This document shows positions 1-11,222 of a DNA stretch of 64,000 nucleotides, piece by piece; the stretch's first letter is position 1; each line of letters opens with the position of its first letter. The notes under the pieces were generated by a model. That model saw only the letters and a list, made by a program, of their open reading frames with translations, was not told where the DNA came from and ran no database searches. The position numbers and the translations under genes are program-made. The stretch spans positions 12,249,501 through 12,313,500 of the forward strand of contig JAUIMM010000016.1 in assembly GCA_031769625.1 (NCBI GenBank), written 5' to 3'. The DNA is from Taudactylus pleione. Its lineage: Eukaryota > Chordata > Amphibia > Anura > Myobatrachidae.

Positions 1-639
1 ATTTATAATTGTACTGTATATTTGCTGTTTAAAACAAGTGTTTTCAGGGGTTAACTATAAATATTAAGTTTCCCCCAGATGTACAGTATGACAGAGGGAC
101 GGCAGCAAATATCTCCGGTACCAGCTGCATTCCCTCCATTCCCGCTGGCCGTCTCATAGGTTTCTATGGGGGATGCGATGCTGCCAGATTACCAACTTGC
201 GATGCATTCCTGAGATTGGCCCCCGCAGCTAACGCCATCTGAAAATGGCGTTAGCTGCTGTAGCCTGTGGGCGACACACCGCATTATTAGCTGGGAGAGG
301 GTGTCCCCGGAACCCTCCGTGGCAATGGCGGCCTCACATGTGCAGCCAGCACTCTGAATACATTGCAGGGACGGGTTCCTTTCGGAGCCCCTGTGATACA
401 TTCCAGCAATATGACCTCATCTTGAAATGCAGTCATGGGCGGTAATATCATGCCCAGATCGCATTGCAAATGCGATTATTAATGAACGTGCCTGCAAGTG
501 TGGTTTCCTGTGAATGGATGAATAAGTAACTTACTAAAACACCTGTGGGGAAACTTGCACTGTTAACAGGCACCAAGGACAAGGGCTGACAACTGCTTTA
601 GAGAAACAGACACACTTGAAAGTATTGCTGTAAACGGAA
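1..639. other. Upstream intron, no recognised feature
   Basis: No exon is seen. A moderately GC-rich block near 100-520 looks like an interspersed repeat because it ends in a small palindrome around 457-477 (GCATTGCAAATGC core). I cannot assign it to a family. Short open frames here overlap on both strands and look like chance. Confidence 0.5.
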
Positions 640-947
640 TACACCTAAACTTCTTGCCAAGTTCGGAACTTGGATCTAAAAGCCAGATCTGGCATGTATT
701 GGATTGCATGTACAGTAAGTCTGTCTCTCATGATTTCAGGTGCTGTGAGGTAGTCAAAATTGACTGGAAATAATACTATATGAACAAAAACAGGTCAAAG
801 TTACATGATTTTGTTGTTTTTAGCAATTTTTAAAGAAATCTAAAAGCAAAACTGAACGCAAAACACTTGAGGGTAGTTTTGCCTATACCAAAACATGACG
901 ATAATTTTGAACTAATCCCAAAGCACAGGGGTCTGTGCACATCTCTA
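640..947. mobile_element. hAT-type short element, right end
   Basis: The copy begins near the GTTCGGAACTTGGATC segment and ends in GCACATCTCTA. It shares a long diverged stretch with the copy at 15347-15766: GATTGCATGT, GTCAAAATTGACTGG, AACACTTGAGGGTAG and the same terminal end. The right-hand part also resembles the 3' part of the hAT copy at 7932. The left terminus is missing or too diverged to see. Confidence 0.65.
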
Positions 948-1061
948 CTTTAAAGTAGAGATTAGTAAAACCACTGAAAAATGTTACATAACAAAGTTTT
1001 GTAACAGAGAAAAGCGTCCTGCATTTGTCACACAAATTTGCAAGCTGCCATTCCACACTGT

Positions 1062-1519
1062 GGGCCTGATCGCAGATTCACAATGTTCTGGAACTGGTCT
1101 GCGAGCCCACACGCAAACTGGCAGCAGACTGTCAGTAATTGACAGTCTGCTGCCATTTGATGGTGGGAAGGGGGTGGCGATGCCCTCAGTTTCCCAAAAT
1201 GGAGGTGTGTCACGGCCGTTGTGGGGGAAGGAAGAAGCCAGGATCTCGGTCGGGTGACGGAGATTTCCTGGCCTCTTCCTCTAAACTGCGGCGGCCGGCT
1301 GTGGGACCCCATGGGTCACCGCAGCTGGCCGATGGTGCGCAGATTAACCAATGCTGCATTGGACAATGCAGCTCGGATAAGTATTACACAGGAGGCGTGA
1401 TGCCTCCTGCTGCAATACTATATCTGCAAGGATCGCAATTGCAAAGCTGCCTGGGTGCATACATTATATCTATAGCCTGCGTGCAACTTTGCAATTATGA
1501 TCCTTACAGAATCAGGCCC
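1062..1519. mobile_element. Short inverted-repeat element, GGGCCTGAT ends, 3-bp duplication
   Basis: It starts GGGCCTGAT and ends ATCAGGCCC, with TGT on both sides as a 3-bp target duplication. The interior is palindrome-rich, for example GACTGTCAGTAATTGACAGTC near 1127-1147. It belongs with similar elements at 39301, 42199, 52140 and 54556. The open frames across it are chance products of its GC content. Confidence 0.8.
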
Positions 1520-1810
1520 TGTATTCCCATTGGGCATAATTTATAATTTAAGAATAGAGCTGGGACTATGGCAATTAATTAGTTTTACTGTGTAATATGG
1601 TTTGGACCAAATGGTTATTGAGGAGAGTAATTCACAGACCAGTTCTGAAAACTTTGCTCATCTTTACTTTAGTATGTCTTGCTTCTCTATCTTGCACCGT
1701 ATGGAACAATGTGGAGAATGGAGCTTGAGTGATTAGCTTCCAGATGTCCTAGTTAACATAAATGCTGTGTACAACTATAAATACATATATATATATATTT
1801 CTTTTGTCAG
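1520..1810. other. Intron, ordinary sequence
   Basis: AT-rich intron with a short TA run at about 1783-1798 just before the acceptor of the first visible CLCA exon. Nothing else is recognised. Confidence 0.6.
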
Positions 1811-1979
1811 GTGTCCACTTGACATAGACGGTATCTACAGGAAAGAAAATTGTGTCGGAACCAACTGTGATTGTAAATTAAGCAGTGACACAGGACTATA
1901 TGAAGATGATTGTGTTTTTCTACCAAATAAAAATCATTTTTCTCGAGATTCCATAATGTATCTGCAGGCCCTCCCTTCT
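1811..1979 (+). CDS. clca1-like: CLCA exon 1 of window: cysteine-rich segment
   Basis: The acceptor is TTTTGTCAG, preceded by a TA-rich and T-rich tract, and the donor is GTAAGTA. The first base completes a codon begun in an upstream exon. The peptide begins CPLDIDG and holds closely spaced cysteines (ENC, TNC, DC, DDC). It ends RDSIMYLQALPS, matching the CLCA segment just before the VWA domain, where family members read SIMF.Q. This part links the metallopeptidase half to the VWA domain. The exon ends in phase 0. No earlier exon was found in the 1.8 kb upstream. Confidence 0.9.
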
Positions 1980-2086
1980 GTAAGTATATTATGATTCACA
2001 ATTATTAATGTGCATTACCCTCTGCATTTCTGTCTCAAATATCTAATTTTCCTAGGTAAATAATTAAGTACCTAGTAAAGGGACCC

Positions 2087-2237
2087 GGCTTTGCAACTCT
2101 TACAGCTAAAGGAACCTTTAGTGGGATATATCGATCTCTTATCAGATGTTAGATGACTTTGAACCAGGAGATCCTTAATCCTTAAGAGATCGATATATCC
2201 TACTAAAGGTTCCTTTAGCTGTAAGAGTTGCAAAGCC
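2087..2237. repeat. 55-bp inverted repeat (hairpin) in Penelope remnant
   Basis: Left arm 2087-2141 and right arm 2183-2237 are reverse complements over 55 bases with one mismatch, separated by 41 bases. The right arm runs directly into Penelope coding sequence (CKSCKAC), so the left arm is an inverted copy of part of that element. This could fold into a long hairpin and could be a 5' inversion made during insertion. Confidence 0.92.
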
Positions 2238-2560
2238 TGTCAATATATGACTCCGACCAAATTTTTTTATGACATCTCAGGCAGGAAATGGAACATCAAT
2301 AATTACATCAATTGCAACTCTGCAGGTGTTGTTTATCTTTTAAAATGTCCATGTAATAAAATTTATATCGGGAAAACCATTAGACCTCTGTAGCTAGTCA
2401 TTTTCTGCGGTTCCATGAGGGAAACCCAAAAGACCTTTGTGCTTTCGGTATGAAACAGATCCAACTTGGAGTGAGAGGTGGAGATCTTGATAAAGAACTC
2501 TTGAAGTTGGAGACTAAGATGATCTTTCTGATGCAAAGTCTACACCCTAATGGTCTTAAT
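2220..2560 (+). pseudogene. Penelope-like element, C-terminal GIY-YIG endonuclease, decayed
   Basis: An open stretch to about 2390 reads CKSCKACQYMTP, then NNYINCNSAGVVYLLKCPC, then KIYIGKTIRPL, and stops at a TAG. The V-Y/Y-I-G spacing with flanking cysteines is that of the GIY-YIG nuclease which follows reverse transcriptase in Penelope-like retroelements. After a frame change the 3' end reads GDLDKELLKLETKMIFLMQ and HPNGLN, the usual end of the protein. The reverse transcriptase part is absent, so this is a 5'-truncated, dead copy. Confidence 0.85.
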
Positions 2561-3787
2561 TAATTTAACAGTTTCCTACCATTTCTATAAATTGTTGGAA
2601 TAATTTTATTTTTTATATATTTTCCTTCAAACTGATATTTGGGGCAACCTATTATGTGGGACTTATAATTGTGAAACATCAAATAGAATTTATTTATTAT
2701 TATATATTTTTAAGTTTTTATATATTGAATGAGATTATAATCTGTTTTTTTTCTTCTCTTCATAATTTATTTATTTTATAGATATCCGTTGAAATATTTA
2801 TGATTATTTATTCATTAATTATTTTATTAGGTTTAATTATTACATGTATAAATGAACATACCTTATCACATTATTTTTTTCAATGTGGTGTTTATGTAAT
2901 TTGTAGGTCAAATTATCACATGATATTCACATTATTTCCTAATTTTTTTTTTCTTTCATCACATTTTTTTCCACATATTTAGGTTCTTTAACCCTTAATC
3001 TTATGAAGGGTGATCCTAATCTGCATGCTTTTGTCATCACTGTCACTGAGTTTTTTAATAAACATTTTCACATTATTATTTATCAGCAGCATTTTCAATT
3101 ATCACGTTATTCATTAATCTCTTACAGTAGCATTCACTAGTATCACTATTCACCAGAAGAAGATGATATTTCATCTGCACACATTATGAATAAATAACTC
3201 TTCTAATTACATTCTTGTAGCACATTTCAGTTTAATTTTATTTATTTTTCCACATACTCATGTTCATTACACATTTAATTGGTGTTATTTACATAATAAA
3301 CATTATTCACCTATTTTCACACATTTGTTATATTTTTCATATTCACATATAGTATGGCACATATGGAGTTAAAAAATCAATATATACTGTTCCGTTTTTC
3401 AGATGGATCAACCATCTGTTTAAAAGATAATTGATGGATTTACACATAATAGTTAATCAGGTTTTTAAGTGTATTTTTTGCCCAATATTAGCCTTTATAG
3501 ACAGGAGAACTATCGGTTCCAATATAAGATATTTGATATGAATTTCGATGGTCTCCGTTTATAGTAGTAAGCTGCATTCATTCATAATAATCACACCTCT
3601 TTATTCACCACCTTTTCCTGTTGATACAGCGTGATTGGCTGCAACAGGACACGTGGTACAAATATGAGTTTTCAATTGGTTTCCCTCTTGGGAACCTCTC
3701 ATTGGCTATTAGGAACATGTGATTGTATTGGACCCTTTCCATTGGCTGGTCGGCATCAATATTAATCCACTCCACGGTACACTCGGG
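2561..3787. other. AT-rich intron after Penelope remnant
   Basis: Very AT-rich sequence, probably including the 3' untranslated part of the Penelope copy. The stretch 3590-3780 is less AT-rich and repeats the word ATTGGCT/ATTGGTT (CCAAT boxes in reverse), a promoter-like composition that may belong to another element. Nothing can be assigned. Confidence 0.45.
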
Positions 3788-4351
3788 GGAATCGGTATGA
3801 AATACCGCCGGCCGCAGCCCGACATCAGCAGAGTTCCCGGCAGCAGAAGCCCGACAGCACTGGAAATCCCAATCGTGGATAGGTAAGTATTGTCTAACCT
3901 AACCCCCCTAACCCTAACCCTCCTTAGGGGATGCCTAACCCTAACCTCCCCCCCAAGTGCCTATCCCTAATCCCCCCTCTAAGTGACTAACCCTAACCAC
4001 CCCCTTCCCCGCTGCCTAAACCTAAGTCCCCCGGGGGGGTGCCTAACCCTAAGTCCCCCCCGGGGGTGCCTAACCCTAACCCTCCCTCCCCCTAGCCTAA
4101 CCCTAACCCTCCTGGGGGGGTGCCTAACCCTAAGTCCCCCCCAGGTGGCCTAAACCTAACCTTCCCCCCCCGCTGCTGTCCGCTCGCGGCACCCAGCATC
4201 ACTACGATCGGGATGCTGGGCTGCCATATCCCGGCGAGGGTGAAATGCCGGGCGTCTAGATGTAGACGCCCGGCATTTCACCCTCGCCGGGATATGGCAG
4301 TCGGGAAGCCACCTGCCGGTATTAAGGCAGTCGGCTTCCCGATTGCATACC
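3788..4351. mobile_element. hAT-type short element with telomere-like core, copy 1
   Basis: It starts GGAATCGGTATG and ends GATTGCATACC. The octamer CACTCGGG lies on both sides (3780-3787 and 4352-4359), a perfect 8-bp target duplication as made by hAT transposases. The interior has many CCTAACCCTAACC runs broken by CCCCCGGGGG-type spacers. Close to the right end is a near-perfect hairpin at about 4224-4298 built on GCCGGGCGTCTA and its complement. No coding capacity. Confidence 0.88.
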
Positions 4352-4359
4352 CACTCGGG

Positions 4360-5275
4360 TTGCCTTGAAAAAACTTGTAGATGTGAAACATACGTCGGCG
4401 TAGTAGTTTTAACTACTCTGATGTGTGTCTCCCAGAGCAAATTAGCTATCTAATTGTCATACCTATCTTCGTTGTGTCACAATGTTGTTTGGTCATTAAA
4501 ACTTTTGATCCATACATCTGAATATGATGTGGATGTCAGTAATAGTTTAACTATTGATTTTACTACATCATTATGCTGGCAGTAATTTAACTGGTATACC
4601 AGCTGCACTTATTAGAGAGCTGATTATTTAATTTAGACATTAATCTATTGCGCATTGACTAGCAACGCTCCGTCTCAGAGCTGGCAGTGCTTAACAGAGA
4701 TATATATTTATGTCCAATGTGACATGCAGTGTGCATGTTAGTAACAAACGATTTATATTTAGATACTTTGCACTTCATTATCACGCCGTCCAAATTAGGA
4801 TGCAGCGTGTTTCTACAATGTGCAACATTTAGAACAAACAGTGCTGAACATACAGAGATATATATAGTTAATGGGAAGTGCACTGTGTATGTTATATGTG
4901 GAACAAACGAGTACGTTTTTCAATCGTATGCACTGTCTAAAACAAATAGCACTGAATATATAGATATAGATATCCAATAGGACACGCATGACATATGTCA
5001 CTATTGGAATAAAATCAGCAGGAATTTAACTGTTAATTCACCCATGTTGCTCTAAGAGCCATACATTTTATTCAAACATTTAAATTCAGAACTTTTTTCA
5101 ACAGAGCACTAGCTGAGAACCAACTGTGCTTAATGTATATATGCACATATTTAAAATAATCTGCAGTGTGCATGTCAGTGGCACATAGCAACTCCAACGA
5201 TACTTCAGTGTTGTTCACAATTAAACATAGCATTTTTTGCAAGCTGTGCACTGTTTAGAACTAACAGCGCACATT

Positions 5276-5309
<34 letters not shown>

Positions 5310-6400
5310 CCTATCAAGACTAGCATTGTACAGGTCACTAATATATGATTTTAACAGATACCATATACATATCAGTAGTGACTTAAACGGATATATTTAT
5401 TTGGGTAGCACTGATGCGCTATTTCAACTGATTTATGCTCAATTCATCCAAAGTGCAGTGGGTTGAGCAGCAAAAGTATATTTGAGCGCAATGTATGCTA
5501 GCTATATTTCCAGTAATTACTGTGATATTTAGATTAATTATTACCCTTAGCAGATTTAATTATCAGCTCTTCATGTGCTGTTAGTTTATAAATAATGCTT
5601 GATCCAACTAATATAAGGTGTATACTAACAGGGACTGACTGAATCCTCATTGGATCATAATTTCATTTCAGGATAGTGATTTTAAGGAATATTAGTTTGA
5701 GGTAATATTAATAATTTATACTTACAATCTTACTATATTTCCATAATAATCAGTGCCATTTCATTATATGATTATTTGTACAACAGTGACACCTATTGGC
5801 CAAAGATATGGTTGCATAATTTCACTTGGGGTTACTGAAATTGTAACAATGTTTAATTACTAAAGAATCATTGTACAGTGGATATTTTCTTGTAGTACAA
5901 CAGTTACAAGTTACGACTTTTGGATACATTCTTTTACACAGGCTGAAATGCTTGTCTGTCTCTTTATCAGGATCCCAGTGTAAATTTAAGGCACATAAAC
6001 AACGAGGATTTTAAGTTAACTATACCTTTAGTATTATTGGGATAATAATGACACACACACTTATTTAATATTGTTTTATTTCTTTTAATATTCATATTTT
6101 TTCATATTTCACGTCAGAGGTTTATTTATATTTTATTTCAATGAATTAAAAGTTATATTTTATATTTCTTCTCAGTGCGCCAACAAAGAGGACATTCTTT
6201 TCTTCTTTTTGTGTTGTGATTCTTCATTGTCCTTGGCAGCACCCCCAACATCTGGACAAATAATATAATTTGAGAATTATTTAAATTGGGGTTATTGTAT
6301 TATCAATATATTGATACCTACTGGTGCAAAAGTTTCCTCCTTGTCCCCTTTCCCTTGATACACAGATTATAATATAGGAAGTAAAGTAATAATAAACTAG
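4360..6400. other. Unclassified repeat-like AT-rich region
   Basis: It opens with CTTGAAAAAACTTGTAGATG and GAAACATACGTCGG, a word pair typical of Penelope-type 5' ends (possible decayed hammerhead core). From 4690 to 5420 there are loose repeats of a segment with TATATA, TGTGCATGT and AACAAAC motifs roughly every 100-200 bases. A (TA) run sits at 5281-5309. GTGCGCCAACAAAGAG near 6176 resembles GTGCGTAACAAAGGG near 30373. I read it as the 5' region of a retroelement, without proof. Confidence 0.4.
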
Positions 6401-7529
6401 CGGGGGAAATTAATGTCTATTATCATTTTATTTTATTGCGTCATATTTTAAGCCTGTATTTATTTGTATAAAAATGTTATTTTAATTCACCTGAGCTTTT
6501 GGCATGTGTATTGGCTGTGTGGTGCCCCCATATTTACACAAATGGGGTCTCCTCTTTGATCTTTTTTACTCCTGGTCCTTATAATTATTATGAGGAGTAG
6601 TTTAAATGTTGGATGGTGAGACACCCGTTTCCCCTTTATACAAAGTGTTTTTATTACTTTCAATTGCTGTAGTATAGTGTAAAATACAGCCCCATTCACC
6701 ATAATTGCAGGGTTGTTAAACTGCTGTATGGCTGATCCTGGAACCCCTAGTTGCACTAAGCTTTCGCAGCAATGGATGGTAGACCTTGCTGGCTATTCAG
6801 CAAATAGGAAAATACCTAACTGGTCATTGGGTCCCCAGGTTGAAGTGGCGAGGGGTCTGCCTGTCACTGAGGTCCTGGGAGCCAGTGAACAGTGAGGAGC
6901 CAAGGAGCAGGGGATGGCCAGCCGGTGCCATGGAACTGTATAAGAGGACTCCAGAGTGAGCTTGCGTGTGTTATCAGTCCCTGGTAGGGGAAAACTGGTG
7001 GATTGTGTGAAGACAATCTACCTGAGTGAAAGACCGGGCTGCCTGTGGAGCTGGGCCTCATTTACCAATGAGTTTTATCACTCAAAACTCGTGATACAAC
7101 TCACTGTGTATGATAAATGGTGCTCCAGCCAATCAGCTCCCAACTGTCATTTATTTAAAAAACAAAACAGCAAAAGCAGGAGGAGCACAGGCACTGGCAA
7201 GCGTAGCTCAGCAAGGACTTAGCTGCCCACGAAACTGGCAGTATTGGAGGGAGTGCCCTGAAGGATCAGCGGGAGAAGGTATTAAGAGCAGAGCAGAGGG
7301 AGAGGCAGCCCAGGGGAGAAGTGGAGCATGGAGGACCCCAGCCTGACATCAGTAGGTAAAGGGAGCAGTGAATGGGTGAGGATGGGACAATGGGAGGAGC
7401 CAAGGACAACCCAGTGTTGTGAGGACCCTGAGCAATACACATGGCGGAAGAAATCTCCAGGCCTGCAGAGGACCACCATAGCGGGACTCTCTGGGGAGCA
7501 GTGTCTTAGCAACTGTCCAGCAGCCAGCC
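6401..7529. other. Intron, unclassified, partly GC-rich
   Basis: The stretch 6840-7530 is GC-richer and has several overlapping short open frames on both strands, none resembling a known protein. GGGCCTCATTTACCAATGAG near 7055 looks like the end of a short element of the TTTACTAAG type. No exon signals join to the CLCA frame. Confidence 0.4.
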
Positions 7530-7537
7530 ATTAGGAT

Positions 7538-7789
7538 GGAATTGATATAAAATACCAACAGTTGGGATCCTGGCAGTCAGAATCCCAATGCCAGGATACC
7601 GACAGGGTTAACATACCGACACTTGTTGTTAACCCTGCTCCCTAAACCTAACCCCCATAACACGCCGATACTTACCTTTGGTATCAGGGCAGTCGGGATG
7701 ATGGCGCTGGGCTTCTGACCGGTGGTGGGATTTCTGCACTGGTATTAGGAGCGTCTGCATCCAGACTGCTGAGATGCCGAACACATACC
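7538..7789. mobile_element. hAT-type short element, GGAATTG...CATACC ends
   Basis: It begins GGAATTGATAT and ends ACACATACC, with ATTAGGAT on both sides (7530-7537 and 7790-7797), a perfect 8-bp duplication. Interior words such as ATACCGACAG and CAGTCGGGATG, and a short CCTAAACCTAACCCCC stretch, put it in the family of the copies at 3788, 18385, 33145 and 33924. It is shorter than those, with little of the telomere-like core. Confidence 0.88.
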
Positions 7790-8589
7790 ATTAGGATATG
7801 CCCCAGCCTCAGGAGGTGCACAGCCCAGTGCGGTGCACAGCATCCCAGATGAACTGCGGAGCTGACAACAACAGAATCAATGGGGCAAAAGTGCCACTGC
7901 TGGCGGTGAGACTTCCTTGTTGCCTATTTCCTAGAGAGGGGAGCCGACCCCCGTGTTTTTGTTTTTGTTTTGGATCTGGATCTCCCCTGTTTTTGGATCT
8001 GTATCTGGTTTTGGATCTTTTTTCCTTGATGTTTTGTATTTCGGTTTTGGTTTTGGATCTGTATTTTTTCCAAAAAATTATACAAATAGCTAAACCACAT
8101 CATTTGGGCCTATTTTTGTTTCTACAGTATTACTAAGCTTAATAACAATCATTTTCAGGTATTTCCATGCATTTTTAACCATCTCACAGCTCACAATATT
8201 GATTTCACTATTTTTCACCAATATATGCCAAAGGCTGCAGCGAGCTGGCTGGCTAAAGTAAGCGACAGAGCAGCAGCACAAACGCACAGCAGTTTAAAAA
8301 AATATAGGACATCCATAAAACATTGCCACACAGCAGTGGCAGACAGGATGGCAGTTTAATAAACTATAATAATGTCAGTCGGCAATGCCCTAAACTGTGC
8401 AAAATGTAAAGAAAAGAGGTGCAAGATGGAATTGTCCCTCCCACCCACTCTTATGTGGGATATTAAAAAGGACATGCACAGTTTAACAAACCAAGCACTT
8501 TAGCCACTAGGACTGACACTTTCGTGGCTGAACTCCTTGGTTTGTTTGGGTCCTCACAAAAGATTTTTTGGAAGGACTACCTTCAATTA

Positions 8590-9960
8590 TTTAGGAGGTT
8601 GATGATGAGGGTGTTGGTGGTGGAGATTGTATGTGCTGTTCCAAACTGCTGGTAGCTGATACTGGACTGCTTGTTATTAATTTACAAATTAGTTAAACAA
8701 ATTGCATGAACTCGCTGCAAATTACGTAACAGGGAGGAGGTGCCTAGATGGTTAATGTCCCTTCCTCTGCTAACTTTGGCTTTACAAATGGAAGAGATGC
8801 CTTCACAACTTTTGTCAGAATAAAGATTAAAATAATTCCACACCCAAGACATGGCTTTTCTGGCTTTTTTTTTATCATGAGCAAGAACTGCTGCCACTGG
8901 TGGCTGATTTACGCAAACCACATCCTCAACATCCACACTTCCTCCACACTATCATCCTCATTTTTTATTATTTCATCATCTAATACTAGCACAGCCATCA
9001 TGGCATCAGTGATCTGCTGTGAAACTGGGTGACAGCTGTTATACTTACTTCCTCTATCAAAGGACTGTTTAATAGTCAATTGTTTTTTTAAATTACTTCT
9101 GATCACGAATGAGGATGTTGATGATGATGCAGGTGTTGGTGGTGGAGATTGCAGGCACTTGGATCCAGATAGAAGGGAGCAGCTAGGTGACACTGGACTG
9201 TTTGTTGTTTGTTTTTTTGTCCCCAAAGTTTTAACATTTTGGAATAGCCTTTCCAATTTGATGAGCTGCAAGTGACATAACAGGGAGGAGGTACCAAGAT
9301 GGTTAAGGTCCTTACCACTACTCACTGTTACTTGGCAATGGTTTACAAATGGCTTGGCAAAGGTTTCCAGATTTGGGTAGAAATTATTCCACACAATGGA
9401 AGTAGATTTTTTGCCCAGACATGGCAACAATGGGATTTTTCCCACCATGAGCAACAACTGTTGCCTGATTTACAGTTTTTACACAAACATCCTCACCATC
9501 AACATCCTCATCAACATCCTCATCATCCTTGTTGTTATCGTCATCTAGATAAATATCCTCCTCATCCTCTTGCAATTCCACAGAAGCATCCTCGATTTCT
9601 GCATCAGAAGGCACACAAATGGTGGAAGGAGGATCCTCTTCAAGTACAGTATTACTAGAAAGGTCAGGATCACACATGTCAACAGCGGACACACTTGGAC
9701 TCTCCTCGGGGATTTGTGATTTTTCCGAGCACACAGTTGGTTCCGGTGTCTTACTCAACTTAACAATTTTAATTTTTTTTGTACCTCTCCTACAGGCAGA
9801 GGGGCTTAAATTATCATTAGCACCATCAGTCATCATAAATACAGGCCAATGCCTTATCCTTTCCTTGCCACTTCATGTAGTGAATGGCATATTGCCAATT
9901 TTTTGTTTCTTTAAAGATGAATTAGCTTTCATTTTTTTTGCTCTAACAGGGTAGCCTGGC
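8590..9960 (-). pseudogene. hAT transposase N-terminal remnant with duplicated BED finger region
   Basis: Read on the minus strand from about 9930, the broken frames give NMPFTTWSGKERIRHWP, TKKIKIVKLSKTPEPT, an acidic linker, VNQATVVAHGGKNPIVAMSGQ, then NHLGTSSLL, then KKQLTIKQSF and ITDAMMAVLVLD. These match the transposase at 61377-63859 in order. After that the sequence repeats the module: EDVVCVNQPP, WVWNYFNLYSDK, RGRDINHLGTSSLLRNLQRVH. So the BED region occurs twice, either by tandem duplication or by recombination between copies. The first finger has lost its CxxC pair. Everything after the second finger is missing. Several stops and frame changes show it is dead. Confidence 0.85.
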
Positions 9961-10094
9961 TTTTTGACCTGACAAGCCCTGGTACATCGGTCTTCATAGA
10001 TAACGTTGACGGCCTTGCATCGTCATCATGACTGTTGCTGACAGCTACAAGCTACAAGACTGGTATGTGGATCCTGCTCTCTGGTCATGTGACT

Positions 10095-10800
10095 GTCCTA
10101 CATACTCACTATGCACACAGCCACACACAAAAAAATATATATATATTTTTTTAACAATGGGGTGAACCCGTGAAAGAGGCAGCAACCCCTTGACAGACAG
10201 CAGCACAGCACCCCTGCGCACCTACGCCAATGACAGGTGTGGCTAACATGCACACAAATAAATTGTTTATTATGGGGGGGCAGCAGCCCCTTGACATACA
10301 GCAGCACAGCACCCCTGCGCTCCTATGCCGATGACAGGTGTGGCTAACATGCGCACAAAAAATATGGTTTATTTTTTTTGGACAGCAGGCCCTTGACAGA
10401 CAGCAGCACAGCACACCTGCACACCTACGCCAATGACAGGTCTGGCTAACACGCACACAAAACAATGTTTTATTTTTGGGGGGCAGCAGCCCCTTGACAG
10501 ACAGCAACACAGCACCCCTGTGCACCTACACAGATGATGGGTGTGGCTAACACACACACACAAAAAAATATTTTTTGGGGGAGGCCAGCAGCCCCTTGAC
10601 AGATAGCAGCACAGCAACCCTGCACACCTACACCGATGACAGGTGTGGCTAACAAACCACACAAATAAAAAATGTTTATTTCTTTTTTTGACACTGGGGT
10701 GAACCCCTGAAAGAGGCAGCAGCCCCTTAACAGACAGCAGCACAGTACCCTTGCACTGATGACAAGTGTGGCTAACACTAACACACAATTTTTATTTATT
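10095..10800 (-). repeat. Tandem repeat of about 100 bp inside hAT copy 1
   Basis: About seven diverged units, each with the minus-strand words GTTAGCCACACCTGTCAT, AGGGGTGCTGTGCTGCTGT and AAGGGGCTGCTGCCCC followed by an A/T run. The place and style match the 160-bp array of the hAT copy at 55813, though the unit differs in length and sequence. The minus-strand open frames are by-products of the repetition. Confidence 0.85.
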
Positions 10801-10854
10801 TTTTTCACACTGGGGGTGGGTGAAGAGCACCCCTGAAGGACAGAGTACCCCCTG

Positions 10855-11055
10855 GACAGCACAGCACTACAGCCAGCCAGCCCCTATGGACAGGACAACA
10901 GCCAGCCCCTATGGACAGGACAACAACCAGCCAGTCCTTATGGACAGGACAACAGCCAGCCAGCCCCTCTATAGACAACAGCCTGCCAGCCCTTATGGAC
11001 AGGACAACAGCCAGCCCCTATATGGACAACAGTAGCCAGCCCCTATGCACAGCAT
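10855..11055 (-). repeat. Short tandem repeat near hAT promoter (copy 1)
   Basis: Units of about 25-35 bp built on CAGCCAGCCCCTATGGACAG. On the minus strand this reads CCATAGGGGCTGGCTG, the same word that is repeated at 56125-56265 in the second hAT copy. It lies between the promoter-like segment and the longer repeats. Confidence 0.85.
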
Positions 11056-11222
11056 CAGCATGCAGTAACAACAGCACAGCACAGGACCCAGCTCCCTCTC
11101 TCTTCACTCTCCACAGCCAGAATGAAAAATGGCGGCAATCGCTGGACCTTTATAGAATCCAAAACCCGCAAGAATCCAACAGCGGGATGATGACATTTTG
11201 CCCGCTCATCCCTACTATTTCC

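Larger units (their letters stand above)
7932..11214 (-). mobile_element. hAT element copy 1, internally deleted, minus strand
   Basis: The right end reads, on the minus strand, TAGGGATGAGCGGG; the left end is TAGAGAGGGGAGCC. The octamer CTATTTCC flanks both ends (7924-7931 and 11215-11222), a perfect 8-bp target duplication. Minus-strand order is: TATA-like promoter region, short CCATAGGGGCTGGCTG-type repeats, about seven roughly 100-bp repeats, transposase N-terminal coding with BED fingers, then an AT-rich 3' part. The catalytic RNase H-like core is deleted, so the copy cannot move itself. It is the same family as the element starting at 55813: ends, promoter stretch, short repeats and protein all match. 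Confidence 0.93.

Noticed and set aside
3895..4150. True telomere or chromosome-end fusion
   Set aside because: The CCCTAA units are interrupted by G/C runs and lie inside elements with 8-bp target duplications in several places.
10098..10862. Cysteine-rich minus-strand open frames (SHTCH, CAAVCQG repeats)
   Set aside because: Translation of the roughly 100-bp tandem repeat in the hAT leader; frames change between units.
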